From contig JAXGPX010000004.1 of assembly GCA_040766745.1 (NCBI GenBank), forward strand, positions 62,001 through 126,000: a DNA stretch of 64,000 nt. The letters run 5' to 3'. Of this stretch, positions 44,059-52,432 are shown piece by piece (positions within the stretch are counted from its first letter, which is position 1; each line of letters opens with the position of its first letter). Made by a program: the position numbers and the translations under genes. Source of the DNA: JAXGPX01 sp040766745 (GTDB lineage: Bacteria; Bacillota; Sulfobacillia; Fermentithermobacillales; Fermentithermobacillaceae). Under the pieces are notes generated by a model. That model saw only the letters and a program-made list of their open reading frames with translations. It made no database searches and was not told the DNA's origin.

Positions 44059-44470
44059 ATTGGCAAGCCTCCGCTTTGACAAAGTCTCTACAGCAAAATC
44101 AGAATGACTTCAGCCACAATCTTGCCCCTATTTAGATCCTATACCCAAGGTCAAGGGTGTTACATGATTCGATGTTGGTCAGGTGTAATTATTACCAGTT
44201 TGCATGAATATATGTAACGATTATCGAACCCGTAGGGGGTAACCATACAGGGTGTCAACCTGGCAAGCTACAACACGCCGAATTGCCAACTGGTTTTGTG
44301 GGGATCGAAGTTGAGAGTGGAAACGAGAAAATAATAATAATCAATCGAAACCTTAATAATTACAATATGTATGTTGACATGATTAATATTGTAGGCAATA
44401 ATGCTATTGGGGTTTGGGAAGTTGAGACTGATTTGGAATCTGTGCGTAGCAGAGGAAGAGGTGATCCATA
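44059..44470. other. Divergent region permease / ABC transporter
   Basis: 411 bases, markedly A+T-rich from about 44320. A 73-codon frame (44283-44504) runs through the promoter and overlaps the ABC gene in another frame; it is not supported. No known manganese riboswitch fold was recognised upstream of the permease. Confidence 0.45.
44374..44402 (+). promoter_or_regulatory. Sigma-A promoter of the ABC transporter
   Basis: TTGACA at 44374-44379, 17-bp spacer, AATAAT at 44397-44402; 68 bp upstream of the TTG start. Confidence 0.7.
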
Positions 44471-45541
44471 TTGGCTTTATCTAGCGAGGTACGCTCGGAA
44501 GTGATCAAGGGTTCTGCAGGTAGCCCCAATCAAGGTGCTGTCTCTGATCAACTACATGGCAGCAACCAGACTTCTCTTCAGGTAGAGGACTTGCGAAAAA
44601 CCTTTGTAAGCAAGAAACGCACGGTAGAGGCAATCAAGGGAATATCATTTTCTGTGGCCAAAGGAGAAATGGTCGGATTTCTCGGCCCGAACGGAGCAGG
44701 GAAGACTACTACCATCAAGTCGATTTTGGGCCTGTTAAGGCCTGATTCAGGTACTATCATGGTTGACGGCATTGACTGTGCCAGGAATCACAGGGAAGCC
44801 ATAAAACGGATGGCCGCAGTGCTTGAGGGGGCAAGGAATACATACTGGAGGCTGAGCGTTTGGGAGAACATGGCGTTCTTTGCCGGTATCCATGGAGTTT
44901 CTGCAGCAAAAGAAAAGGACTATTTCGAATACCTGTTAGAAGTGTTGAAACTCAAAGACGAGCGAAATACAGAGGTTCGGAACCTTTCCAGCGGCTACAA
45001 ACAGAAAACTGCAGTGGCATGTGCACTTGCCAAGAAGACTCCTTTGGTGTTCTTGGACGAACCTACTCTAGGCCTAGACGTTGAATCTTCCTATGAACTA
45101 AGGGCGGCTCTTCACAGCCTTCAAACTGAAGAGAAGCGTACCATAGTGGTATCAAGCCACGATATGAAAGTAATTCAGGATGTCTGCAGCAGGGTGATCA
45201 TCATCTCCGGCGGCAGTATCGTTGCAGATGAGAGCATCGATGACCTTCTGTCATTGTTTAGGACTAGGAACTACAAAATCGTAGTATCCCGAAACGGCAA
45301 TCTTTATGATTCAGGGCCGCTCGTTGCAGGAATAAGGAGCGGTTTTCCGCAGGCAGAGATTACCGAAACACGTGACCTAATTGAAATTGCCGTGGATTTC
45401 AAGAACCCTTTTGAGATATACGAACTGATTGAAACGCTCCGGGACGCAGGAGCCCCTATAGAAACCATTGCTCAAGAACAGGTTGATTTGGAAAAAGCCT
45501 TCCTGAAGATCGTCAGAAGGGAGAATGAAGTATGTGGCTGA
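44471..45541 (+). CDS. ABC-2 type exporter, ATP-binding subunit
   Basis: 356 residues. ATPase motifs: Walker A GPNGAGKTTTIKSILG, ABC signature LSSGYKQKTAVACALA (consensus LSGG changed to LSSG), Walker B PLVFLDEPTLGLDVES, H-loop VVSSHDM. The first 40 residues precede the domain and are unusually polar. The last 110 are the accessory region seen in drug or polysaccharide exporters of the DrrA/NatA class. Start TTG at 44471 behind GAAGAGGTG. It overlaps the permease gene by ten bases. Cargo unknown. Confidence 0.92.
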   Translation: MALSSEVRSEVIKGSAGSPNQGAVSDQLHGSNQTSLQVEDLRKTFVSKKRTVEAIKGISFSVAKGEMVGFLGPNGAGKTTTIKSILGLLRPDSGTIMVDGIDCARNHREAIKRMAAVLEGARNTYWRLSVWENMAFFAGIHGVSAAKEKDYFEYLLEVLKLKDERNTEVRNLSSGYKQKTAVACALAKKTPLVFLDEPTLGLDVESSYELRAALHSLQTEEKRTIVVSSHDMKVIQDVCSRVIIISGGSIVADESIDDLLSLFRTRNYKIVVSRNGNLYDSGPLVAGIRSGFPQAEITETRDLIEIAVDFKNPFEIYELIETLRDAGAPIETIAQEQVDLEKAFLKIVRRENEVCG

Positions 45542-46305
45542 CTGCATTGAAAGCATCTTGGAGGCAGAATTTCATCATGGCGACAAGGTACCTTTTCAAT
45601 ATGCTATCGGGCATAATTACCATGTATATTGTATTCTTGCTTATGTTTTATGGAGTAAGAGCAGTTGGGGCAGGTGCCTTTGACCTGGGCAGTACCCTTG
45701 AGGGACTCTTCACCGGATACATAATCTGGATGATTGTGATAATGGGGTATCAGGAGCTTGCGTACAATGTATCCAATGAGGCCCAGACAGGGACACTGGA
45801 GCAGTTGTACGTAAGCCCTATAGGATACAAATGGCTGGCATTTTTCTCTCAGAGTTTCAACTCCTTGTTGAATCTTAGTGTCATAAGCGTAATAGTGGTC
45901 ATCATGATGTTAACTACCGGGCAAAACCTGAACCTGGACATGTTCAGCATTCTACCTGTATTCGTTTTTGTATATCTCCAAGCATGCGGGCTAGGGTTTG
46001 CCCTTGCAGGCCTTGCCCTGATATTCAAACGGATTCAGTCGTTCTTTCAGATTGTGACTTTCGGTGTAATTGGGCTGTTCATGCTTCCTTGGGCCCGTTT
46101 CCCTTGGGCAAAATACCTGCCTTTTACAATGGGCCAGCATCTGTTGCAGGAAATCATGATGAACGGGATGAAGATCACACAGGCCCCTTCAAGCGATTTA
46201 ACCGTTTTTGCCGGCGTTACAGCAGTCTGCCTACTAACCGGACTCGCACTGTTCATGCGGGCCGAAAACAAAGCAAAATCCATGGGGCTCCTTGGACAAT
46301 ACTGA
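45532..46305 (+). CDS. ABC-2 type exporter, permease subunit
   Basis: 257 residues with six spans, beginning TALKASWRQNFIMATRYLFN and including IITMYIVFLLMFYGV, GYIIWMIVIMGYQELAYNV, SVISVIVVIMML and FQIVTFGVIGLFML. The block NEAQTGTLEQLYVSPIG is the conserved ABC-2 family loop. ATG start at 45532, within the end of the ATPase gene, so the two are translationally coupled. Only one permease is present, so it probably forms a homodimer. Exported molecule unknown. Confidence 0.9.
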   Translation: MWLTALKASWRQNFIMATRYLFNMLSGIITMYIVFLLMFYGVRAVGAGAFDLGSTLEGLFTGYIIWMIVIMGYQELAYNVSNEAQTGTLEQLYVSPIGYKWLAFFSQSFNSLLNLSVISVIVVIMMLTTGQNLNLDMFSILPVFVFVYLQACGLGFALAGLALIFKRIQSFFQIVTFGVIGLFMLPWARFPWAKYLPFTMGQHLLQEIMMNGMKITQAPSSDLTVFAGVTAVCLLTGLALFMRAENKAKSMGLLGQY

Positions 46306-46310
46306 TGGAA

Positions 46311-46480
46311 CGGGGGGACGGTTCGCGCGTTCCATGCGACGAACATCTGGGACGGTCCTAATGTTTCACCTGTACCGAAAGGACGATTCTAGCAGTATGG
46401 TGTGAAACATTTGGTGGCCCCAATTGTCCACTAATCGTCCACCTGTACCAAAAGGACCAGTCTTGCTGCAGGGGTGTCAA
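46311..46480. repeat. Dispersed GGGACGGT...GTTTCAC element
   Basis: GGGGGGACGGTTCGCGCGTT at 46313, GGGACGGTCCTAATGTTTCA at 46349 and the inverted match GTGAAACATTTGG near 46402. CACCTGTACCGAAAGGAC and CACCTGTACCAAAAGGAC form a direct repeat. Same family as 8573-8690. Confidence 0.75.
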
Positions 46481-46484
46481 CTAG

Positions 46485-47801
46485 ATGAATTTTTCAGGCA
46501 TAGAACTTAAGTACGGAACAACCAGAGTGAAGGTATCTATGGCGTCAGAGAACCTGCTTGGTATATTGGAACCTGGAAATCATGTAGTTTTGCCTCACAA
46601 GGCCCACGCAACCCGAAGCCATGCTGTACCCGGGGCGGCACATTTCGCCCTTACCAATGAGGATGCCGAAATCGAGAGAGCCCTTGCCAACCCCATAGGG
46701 TCCCGGCGTCTTGAAGACCTGGTGTCCCCAGGAATGAAAGTCACCATAATCGCCAGCGACGCCACTAGGCCGTGTCCGACCGCAACACTTCTTCCCCCAC
46801 TCATCAAGAGGCTTAGCAATGCTGGAATTAGAGATCAGGATATTACAATTGTCTTTGCCATGGGTATACACAGAAACCACAGCGAGCCCGAGAAACGCCG
46901 GCTGGTGGGCAGCGAAGTATACCAACGTTACAAGTGCGTGGATAGTTCAGAAGGCCAGGACTACGTTTACCTGGGTACGACTTCATATGGGACACCGGTT
47001 GAAATCGCAAGAGTTGTGGTTGAGGCAGATTTTCTTGTATGTACAGGCAATATCGAATACCACTATTTCGCCGGGTACAGCGGCGGGACTAAGGCGGCCC
47101 TGCCTGGATGCGCAAGCCGTGCCAGCGTAGAGGCTAACCACGCCATGCAGCTATGGCCTGGGGCTGAATCAGGTTCGTACGATGACAACCCGGTCCGCAA
47201 CGATATCGAAGAGGCAGGCAAAATGGTAGGCATTGATTTCATTCTCAATGTGGTCTTGGATGAGGAAAAGCGTATTGTCAAGGCTGTTGCAGGAAACCCG
47301 GTTGAGGCCCATGCAGCTGGAAGGCAGGTGGTAGATGCCATATACGGCGTAACTATCTCACAAAGATCAGACATTGTACTTGCATCATGCGGCGGGCACC
47401 CGAAGGACCTAAACCTTTACCAGGCGCAAAAAGCCATTGAGAATGCCTCCCGGGCGGTTAAGCCAGGCGGGGCAATTATTCTCCTGGCAGAATGCCCGGA
47501 AGGGATTGGTGAGAGTGTGTTTGAAAGTTACATAACCGGTATGGATCTTGATCATATCCTTAGCAGCATCGCAGAGAAATTTGTGCTTGGAGGCCACAAA
47601 GCAGCAGCAATTGCAAGAGTACTGAAGAAATGCAGTGTCACCCTTGTGACCTGCATGAATCGTGATCTGGTCGAGTCATGCAAGTTATTCTGGGCACCAT
47701 CAGCTCAGGAGGCCCTTTCAAAGGCATTTGGCGAACTAGGCAAGTGCGCTACTATTTGGGTTATGCCCTACGCAGGGTCAACTGTACCTTTGCCTGGGTA
47801 G
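46485..47801 (+). CDS. LarA-like nickel-dependent racemase
   Basis: 438 residues, the usual LarA size. Conserved blocks: SDATRPCPTATLLPP (substrate loop); FAMGIHRNHSE; GNIEYHYFAGYSGGTKAALPG, which in LarA holds the histidine and the lysine bound to the nickel-pincer cofactor; and CGGHPKDLNLYQAQKA. LarA racemises lactate; homologues act on other 2-hydroxyacids. The cofactor makers LarB, LarC and LarE are not within the window. ATG 46485 has a modest AGGGGTG site. Monocistronic, set between two repeat blocks. Confidence 0.88.
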   Translation: MNFSGIELKYGTTRVKVSMASENLLGILEPGNHVVLPHKAHATRSHAVPGAAHFALTNEDAEIERALANPIGSRRLEDLVSPGMKVTIIASDATRPCPTATLLPPLIKRLSNAGIRDQDITIVFAMGIHRNHSEPEKRRLVGSEVYQRYKCVDSSEGQDYVYLGTTSYGTPVEIARVVVEADFLVCTGNIEYHYFAGYSGGTKAALPGCASRASVEANHAMQLWPGAESGSYDDNPVRNDIEEAGKMVGIDFILNVVLDEEKRIVKAVAGNPVEAHAAGRQVVDAIYGVTISQRSDIVLASCGGHPKDLNLYQAQKAIENASRAVKPGGAIILLAECPEGIGESVFESYITGMDLDHILSSIAEKFVLGGHKAAAIARVLKKCSVTLVTCMNRDLVESCKLFWAPSAQEALSKAFGELGKCATIWVMPYAGSTVPLPG

Positions 47802-48030
47802 CAGGAAGCACTCTGAAGTACCTGGAAGTGCCCTGAAGCAACCCGAAATGCTCTGACGTACACAAAAGTGTTCGTAAGTGCCCGGGAGTACTCGGAAGTA
47901 CCAAGGTAAGTACCCGGAAGAGTTTCATATGTACCAGGCTATTTCGTATCTAGGTTGAAGATAGACATGTTGCGTTTACCGGAGTAAGAACCAATAGACA
48001 TAGCAATGTTGAGCATGGAGGAGAGGAACC
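47802..48030. repeat. Degenerate short repeats before the LD-carboxypeptidase gene
   Basis: Variants of GGAAGTACC, GAAGTGCCC and AAGTGTTCG recur every 10-25 bases from 47805 to about 47925. No gene. An AGGAGAGGAACC ribosome site lies at the end for the next gene. Confidence 0.6.
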
Positions 48031-49149
48031 ATGAGACCACAGACAGTGAGGCCACAAACAGTGAGGCCACAAACAGTGAGACCACAGACAGTGAGACCGA
48101 AAACGGTAAAGCCTCAGGCACTTAGCCAAGGAGATGCAGTAGCGATTGTTGCGCCGTCTGGCGCTGTGCGCAGAGAGTCCCTGGAACGAGGGATAAGGTT
48201 GCTAGAATCCCTTGACCTACGGGTCAAACTTGGGCATTCAGTGATGAATCGCTGGGGATACCTTGCAGGTCAAGATGCAGATAGGGCAAGGGATTTGATG
48301 GAGGCCTGGGCCGATCCAGAGGTGAAAGCAGTTATAGCGGCCCGGGGTGGTTATGGGGCAATGCGAATTCTTCCTTACCTGGATTTTGATTGCATCAGGC
48401 AGAACCCGAAAATTCTACTGGGATATTCGGATATTACCGCACTTCACCTGGCTTTTTGGAACGAGGCATGCCTTGTCACTTTTCACGGGCCTGTTGCGGA
48501 AATTTGGTCAGACAGCATGGACCCATATAATCTTGAACTGCTCAGGGATATGTTGTTTGGGAATTGGACTCCGGGAGATCTGCCTATGCCAGTCTGTAGG
48601 AAAAAGGGCTCCAGCTCTCCAGACTCTCCCTCTGTCCCTCAGGAATCATGCGGTTCGGGTTCGCACAATCTTGATTCGCCCACTTTGAGCACCAGAAAGC
48701 TTACTGTTTTGGAAAAAGGCCAAGCCAGCGGATGCCTGATCGGCGGTAATCTGTCACTGGTTGCGTCGACCATAGGTACACCATGGGAAATTGATACCAG
48801 TGGGAAGATTCTGTTCCTGGAGGAAGTAGGAGAGAGGCCTTACCGGGTAGACCGTATGTTATGCCAGCTCAAACTCTCGGGCAAGTTGAACGATGCAGCC
48901 GGTTTCTGCCTTGGCGATTTTACTGACTGCGAGGGAGACCCGGATTCTGCCAGGCCATCGTTTACTGTGGCAGAGGTACTTGAGCAGTATTTTGCCGGGA
49001 CCGGCAAGCCTTGCATAGCCAATATTCCGGCAGGCCATGGGAAGTATAACGCTGTATTGCCTCTGGGAGTCGAAGTAAGAATCGAAGCCGGCCTGGGTAC
49101 AGATGAACCAGACGCCAAGCTGCATTTCCCGGAAAAGGCCACGAACTGA
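48031..49149 (+). CDS. LD-carboxypeptidase (S66 family) with pentapeptide tail
   Basis: 372 residues. S66 core: GDAVAIVAPSGAV; AVIAARGGYGAMRILPYLD; GYSDITALHLAFW (nucleophile serine); TFHGPV; GCLIGGNLSLVASTIGTPW; ILFLEEVGERPYRVDRML. The family removes the terminal D-alanine from tetrapeptides of murein, or acts on related peptides such as microcin C. The N-terminus is RPQTV repeated five or six times from 15-bp DNA units, and a serine-rich insert of about 35 residues (SSSPDSPSVPQES region) lies before GCLIGGN. Without the tail the length is normal. ATG 48031 behind GGAGAGG. Confidence 0.92.
   Translation: MRPQTVRPQTVRPQTVRPQTVRPKTVKPQALSQGDAVAIVAPSGAVRRESLERGIRLLESLDLRVKLGHSVMNRWGYLAGQDADRARDLMEAWADPEVKAVIAARGGYGAMRILPYLDFDCIRQNPKILLGYSDITALHLAFWNEACLVTFHGPVAEIWSDSMDPYNLELLRDMLFGNWTPGDLPMPVCRKKGSSSPDSPSVPQESCGSGSHNLDSPTLSTRKLTVLEKGQASGCLIGGNLSLVASTIGTPWEIDTSGKILFLEEVGERPYRVDRMLCQLKLSGKLNDAAGFCLGDFTDCEGDPDSARPSFTVAEVLEQYFAGTGKPCIANIPAGHGKYNAVLPLGVEVRIEAGLGTDEPDAKLHFPEKATN
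48034..48110 (+). repeat. In-frame 15-bp repeat in the LD-carboxypeptidase
   Basis: AGACCACAGACAGTG / AGGCCACAAACAGTG units, five copies with a few substitutions, starting two codons from the start codon. Encodes (RPQTV)n. Confidence 0.95.
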
Positions 49150-49371
49150 GTGCGCCTGGGACCTAGAGCACCGGTGATTTAGGTTGATGGTTACGCAGAA
49201 AACCAGCGGCCGGCCAGGTAATGTTCTTTGATAGATAGGATAAGCGAACTGATTAAATGCCTGAAGGAAATTGGCCAAATTCGGTCGAAGAATCATTCTG
49301 CACTCATGCAGTTTCGAGTTGAGTGGTTAGAGAGTCAACAGTTGGAGAGCCAGCTAAGGGAGGGCGACATA

Positions 49372-50529
49372 GTGATAGCAATTAAGAATGTAAAGATCTA
49401 CCCTGTCACAGGGCCTGTAATTGAAAAGGGTACTATTCTTTTAGAGAATGGCAAGATTCACGGTATCGGCGAGCATCTGGATATTCCCAAAGATGCTGAG
49501 GTTTTTGACGGCGAAGGGAAACAGGCGTTTCCGGGTTTTATCGATGCCCACTGCCACCTTGGAATGTGGGAGAGCGCAATCGGTTTTGAAGGTGATGACG
49601 GTAATGAGATGACTGATCCCATTACCCCTCACATGCGGGCCATTGACGGTTTTTATCCGTCAGACGAAACTGTCAAAGAAGCCTGTAAAGGCGGAGTAAC
49701 TTCGTGCGCAACAGGCCCTGGCAGCGCAAACGTTATTGGCGGCACGTTCATGGCCATCAAAACCTACGGTGATAGGGTCGATGACATGGTCATCAAGAAC
49801 CCTATGGCAATGAAGATTGCTTTCGGTGAGAATCCAAAGAGGGTATATAATTCAAAGAACAGGATGCCCTCTACAAGAATGGCAACTGCAGCACTTCTGC
49901 GGGAGACTTTGTTCAAAGCCAAGAGGTATCTGGAGCAGGTTGAGAAAGCCGGCGACGATTTCTCGAAACTCCCGGCCTTCGACATCAAGATGGAAGCACT
50001 GATTCCGGTGATCAAGCGTGAAATTCCTCTTAAGGCTCATGCTCACCGTGCAGATGACATCCTGACGGCGCTGCGCATTGCAGATGAATTCGGGCTCAAG
50101 ATTACACTGGACCACTGCACTGAAGGCCATCTGATTGTGGATCACATTGTCAAAGCCGGAGTACCTGCCATTGTTGGCCCATCATACGGACACAAGAGCA
50201 AGTACGAGCTTAGAAACACCACGTTTGAGACACCTGGAATCTTGGCCCGGGCTGGAATTAAGGTGGCTATTGTAACTGATTCTCCGGTGCTTCCTCTGGA
50301 ATCACTTCCCTTGATGGCCGGAATGGCAGTAGAGTCTGGTATGGATCCTGTCGAGGCTTTGAAGGCTATTACCATCAACCCTGCTGAGATTATTGGCATA
50401 GCGGACAGGGTTGGAAGCCTTGAGCCGGGCAAAGATGGGGACATTGCCATCTTCGACGGGTGTCCTTTTGAAATTGCAGCAAAGCCGTGGTTGATCATTG
50501 TCGATGGCAAAGTCGTATTCAAGCGGTAG
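49372..50529 (+). CDS. Amidohydrolase (imidazolonepropionase/dihydroorotase-like)
   Basis: About 385 residues from GTG 49372, which follows AAGGGAGGGC at good spacing; the frame is open from 49228 but adds nothing conserved. Motifs: N-terminal IAIKNVKIYPVTG; metal pair DAHCHLGM; KAHAHRADD; LDHCTEGHLI; VTDSPVLPLES (catalytic aspartate); C-terminal PGKDGDIAIFDGCPFE. The family acts on cyclic amides or N-blocked amino acids. It resembles the previous amidohydrolases only in fold, making three such enzymes in 22 kb. Its neighbours (LD-carboxypeptidase, DUF1177, AroM) suggest peptide or amino-acid turnover. Confidence 0.87.
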   Translation: MIAIKNVKIYPVTGPVIEKGTILLENGKIHGIGEHLDIPKDAEVFDGEGKQAFPGFIDAHCHLGMWESAIGFEGDDGNEMTDPITPHMRAIDGFYPSDETVKEACKGGVTSCATGPGSANVIGGTFMAIKTYGDRVDDMVIKNPMAMKIAFGENPKRVYNSKNRMPSTRMATAALLRETLFKAKRYLEQVEKAGDDFSKLPAFDIKMEALIPVIKREIPLKAHAHRADDILTALRIADEFGLKITLDHCTEGHLIVDHIVKAGVPAIVGPSYGHKSKYELRNTTFETPGILARAGIKVAIVTDSPVLPLESLPLMAGMAVESGMDPVEALKAITINPAEIIGIADRVGSLEPGKDGDIAIFDGCPFEIAAKPWLIIVDGKVVFKR

Positions 50530-50576
50530 TTGTGTTAGGTACGTTTACTAACCTCACTACCTTGTACAGGATTCAG

Positions 50577-50606
50577 AGGCGGGCTGATTGCAGCCCGCCT
50601 ATTCTT
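50577..50606 (+). terminator. Terminator after the amidohydrolase
   Basis: AGGCGGGCTG (50577-50586), loop ATTG, CAGCCCGCCT (50591-50600), then ATTCTT. Stem is perfect; the T-run is weak. Confidence 0.75.
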
Positions 50607-50634
50607 GGCTCTGAATTTCTGACGCCTGTCACAA

Positions 50635-50664
50635 TTGCACATACTTGACATGGTAAGATATAAA
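50635..50664 (+). promoter_or_regulatory. Likely promoter of the DUF1177-AroM-TruD operon
   Basis: TTGCAC at 50635-50640, 18-bp spacer, TATAAA at 50659-50664; 75 bp before the DUF1177 start. Confidence 0.65.
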
Positions 50665-50738
50665 TTGATTCCGGTATAGATGCAGATACCGGGGTCAGGC
50701 TGAACGTTAGTATTGAACTCTAAGGAGGTACATCCTGA

Positions 50739-51683
50739 ATGAGTTTTCGAGCGACTTTGGAGGCTCTCTCGGTTCTAGACAGTGCCAACGTTGATGGAAA
50801 GCAAGTGGCCCAGGTCTTAGATTCTTTTGGGGTGAAGAATGTTGAACCTTCAATAATACATGGGGACAAGGGCCGGACTGATTTCATTAAGGCTGTCATT
50901 CCCGGATCTTGCGGAAAGAAGAATGGCGGAAATGCGCCCACGCTGGGTGTAATTGGCCGGCTCGGAGGAATTGGGGCGCGGCCTGAGATGATTGGCCTGG
51001 TGTCAGATGGTGATGGAGCAGTTGCAGCAATAGCTGTAGCCATAAAATTGGGCAGCATGGCGCAGAAAGGTGATTTGTTGCCCGGGGATGTAATAATAAC
51101 AACTCATGTTTGCCCCAATGCTCCAACCCAGCCCCACGACCCGGTGCCTTTTATGGGTTCGCCTGTAAGCATGGATATTATGAACAAGCATGAAGTAGAT
51201 CAGGAAATGGATGCTATATTGTCGATTGATACAACCAAAGGCAACAGGGTTATTAATCACAAGGGCTTTGCGATTTCTCCTACCGTCAAAGAAGGTTACA
51301 TATTGCGAATTTCCGATTCTTTGCTTGATACTATGAGCATTACCACAGGTAGGCTCCCTGTGACCTTTCCAATATCAACCCAGGATATTACACCATACGG
51401 AAACGGCGTTTACCACCTGAACAGCATTCTTCAACCTGCTACAGCTACTTCGGCACCTTGTGTTGGGATAGCCATTACCACAGAAACTCCTGTTCCAGGA
51501 TGTGCCACAGGTGCAAGCCATGCTGTAGATATTGAGCAGGTTGTACGGTTCGTTATTGAGGTGGCAAAGGGTTTTGGAAGTGGTAAATGCTCGTTTTTTG
51601 ACCAAGAGGAGTTCAACAGGCTGGTCCGGTTATACGGGCCTATGAATCACCTTCAGACCAAGGGCCAATTGCCAGGGGCCTAG
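50739..51683 (+). CDS. DUF1177 family protein
   Basis: 314 residues, the full length of DUF1177. Recognisable blocks: LDSFGVKNVEPSIIHGDKG, GVIGRLGGIGARPEMIGLVS, DVIITTHVCPNAPTQPH, FMGSPVSM, and TETPVPGCATGASHAVDIEQ. Histidine and acidic residues in HGDKGRTDF, THVCPNAP and VSDGDGA suggest a metal site, but the reaction is unknown. It is commonly seen beside aroM and peptide transporters. ATG 50739 with AAGGAGGT. It is 44 bp before aroM. Confidence 0.87.
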   Translation: MSFRATLEALSVLDSANVDGKQVAQVLDSFGVKNVEPSIIHGDKGRTDFIKAVIPGSCGKKNGGNAPTLGVIGRLGGIGARPEMIGLVSDGDGAVAAIAVAIKLGSMAQKGDLLPGDVIITTHVCPNAPTQPHDPVPFMGSPVSMDIMNKHEVDQEMDAILSIDTTKGNRVINHKGFAISPTVKEGYILRISDSLLDTMSITTGRLPVTFPISTQDITPYGNGVYHLNSILQPATATSAPCVGIAITTETPVPGCATGASHAVDIEQVVRFVIEVAKGFGSGKCSFFDQEEFNRLVRLYGPMNHLQTKGQLPGA

Positions 51684-51727
51684 GGCAGGAATCTAGAATC
51701 TTGTGACTAATCAGAGGTGAAGATTGA

Positions 51728-52408
51728 ATGAAGCAAAGTAAGAAGGTTCTGGGGACTGTGACCATTGGGCAGTCACCTCGAGCTGACCTAATTCCGGAAA
51801 TGAGGCCTCATCTGGGAAGTGATGTAGAGATAATTGAGGCGGGAGCCCTGGACGGGCTAACCCTTGATGAGGTACACACGCTATACCCTGACAAAGGCGA
51901 TTATGTGCTGATTACGCGTATGAGTGACGGAACTCAGGTAAAGATAGCCGAAAAACATATCCTGCCTAGAATGCAGGAGAAGATTGACAGTTTGACCCGT
52001 CAAGGGGTGCAGGTGATCGCTTTGGTATGCACAGGCGAATTCCCTGGATTTAGATCCAGCAAATTGCTGGTAGAACCTCAGAAAGTCCTGTTTGGCACTG
52101 TAAAGGCAGTGGCAGAAGGGCACAAACTGGGAGTGTTCATTCCCGACATAGACCAGGTTGAGCATGCCAAAACCAGGTGGTCCAGGGTAACCGGGGACCT
52201 GGTTGTGGAACCGGCATCGCCGTACGGTTCAATGGATGCAATTATTGAGGCTGCCGAAAAGCTCAGGGTTGCCGGTGTGCAGATAGCGGTGCTTGACTGC
52301 ATTGGGTATACTGACGCAGTCAAGAAGGCCGTCAAAGAGATATTGGGAGTGCCTGTTGTGCTGGCTCGTTCGATAGTAGCTAGGGTCCTGGGGGAACTGT
52401 TACAGTAG
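51728..52408 (+). CDS. aroM: AroM family protein
   Basis: 226 residues, the size of E. coli AroM, with TVTIGQSPRADLIPEM at the N-terminus, AGALDGLTLDEV, LVCTGEFPGF and LDCIGYTDAVKKAV. It resembles the Asp/Glu racemase fold: the two CTG/CIG cysteines sit where such racemases have catalytic residues. No enzyme activity has been shown for AroM to my knowledge. ATG 51728 behind CAGAGGTGAAG. 24 bp before truD in the same operon. Its regular pairing with DUF1177 hints at a shared role. Confidence 0.87.
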   Translation: MKQSKKVLGTVTIGQSPRADLIPEMRPHLGSDVEIIEAGALDGLTLDEVHTLYPDKGDYVLITRMSDGTQVKIAEKHILPRMQEKIDSLTRQGVQVIALVCTGEFPGFRSSKLLVEPQKVLFGTVKAVAEGHKLGVFIPDIDQVEHAKTRWSRVTGDLVVEPASPYGSMDAIIEAAEKLRVAGVQIAVLDCIGYTDAVKKAVKEILGVPVVLARSIVARVLGELLQ

Positions 52409-52432
52409 TAGGCTGATGGTAGGTGGGGTTTC

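Noticed and set aside
44059..44300. Manganese riboswitch upstream of the putative metal permease
   Set aside because: I looked for the conserved yybP-ykoY core on the minus strand and did not find it.
44283..44504. 73-codon ORF before the ABC transporter
   Set aside because: It spans the likely promoter, overlaps the ABC gene in another frame and has A+T-driven composition.
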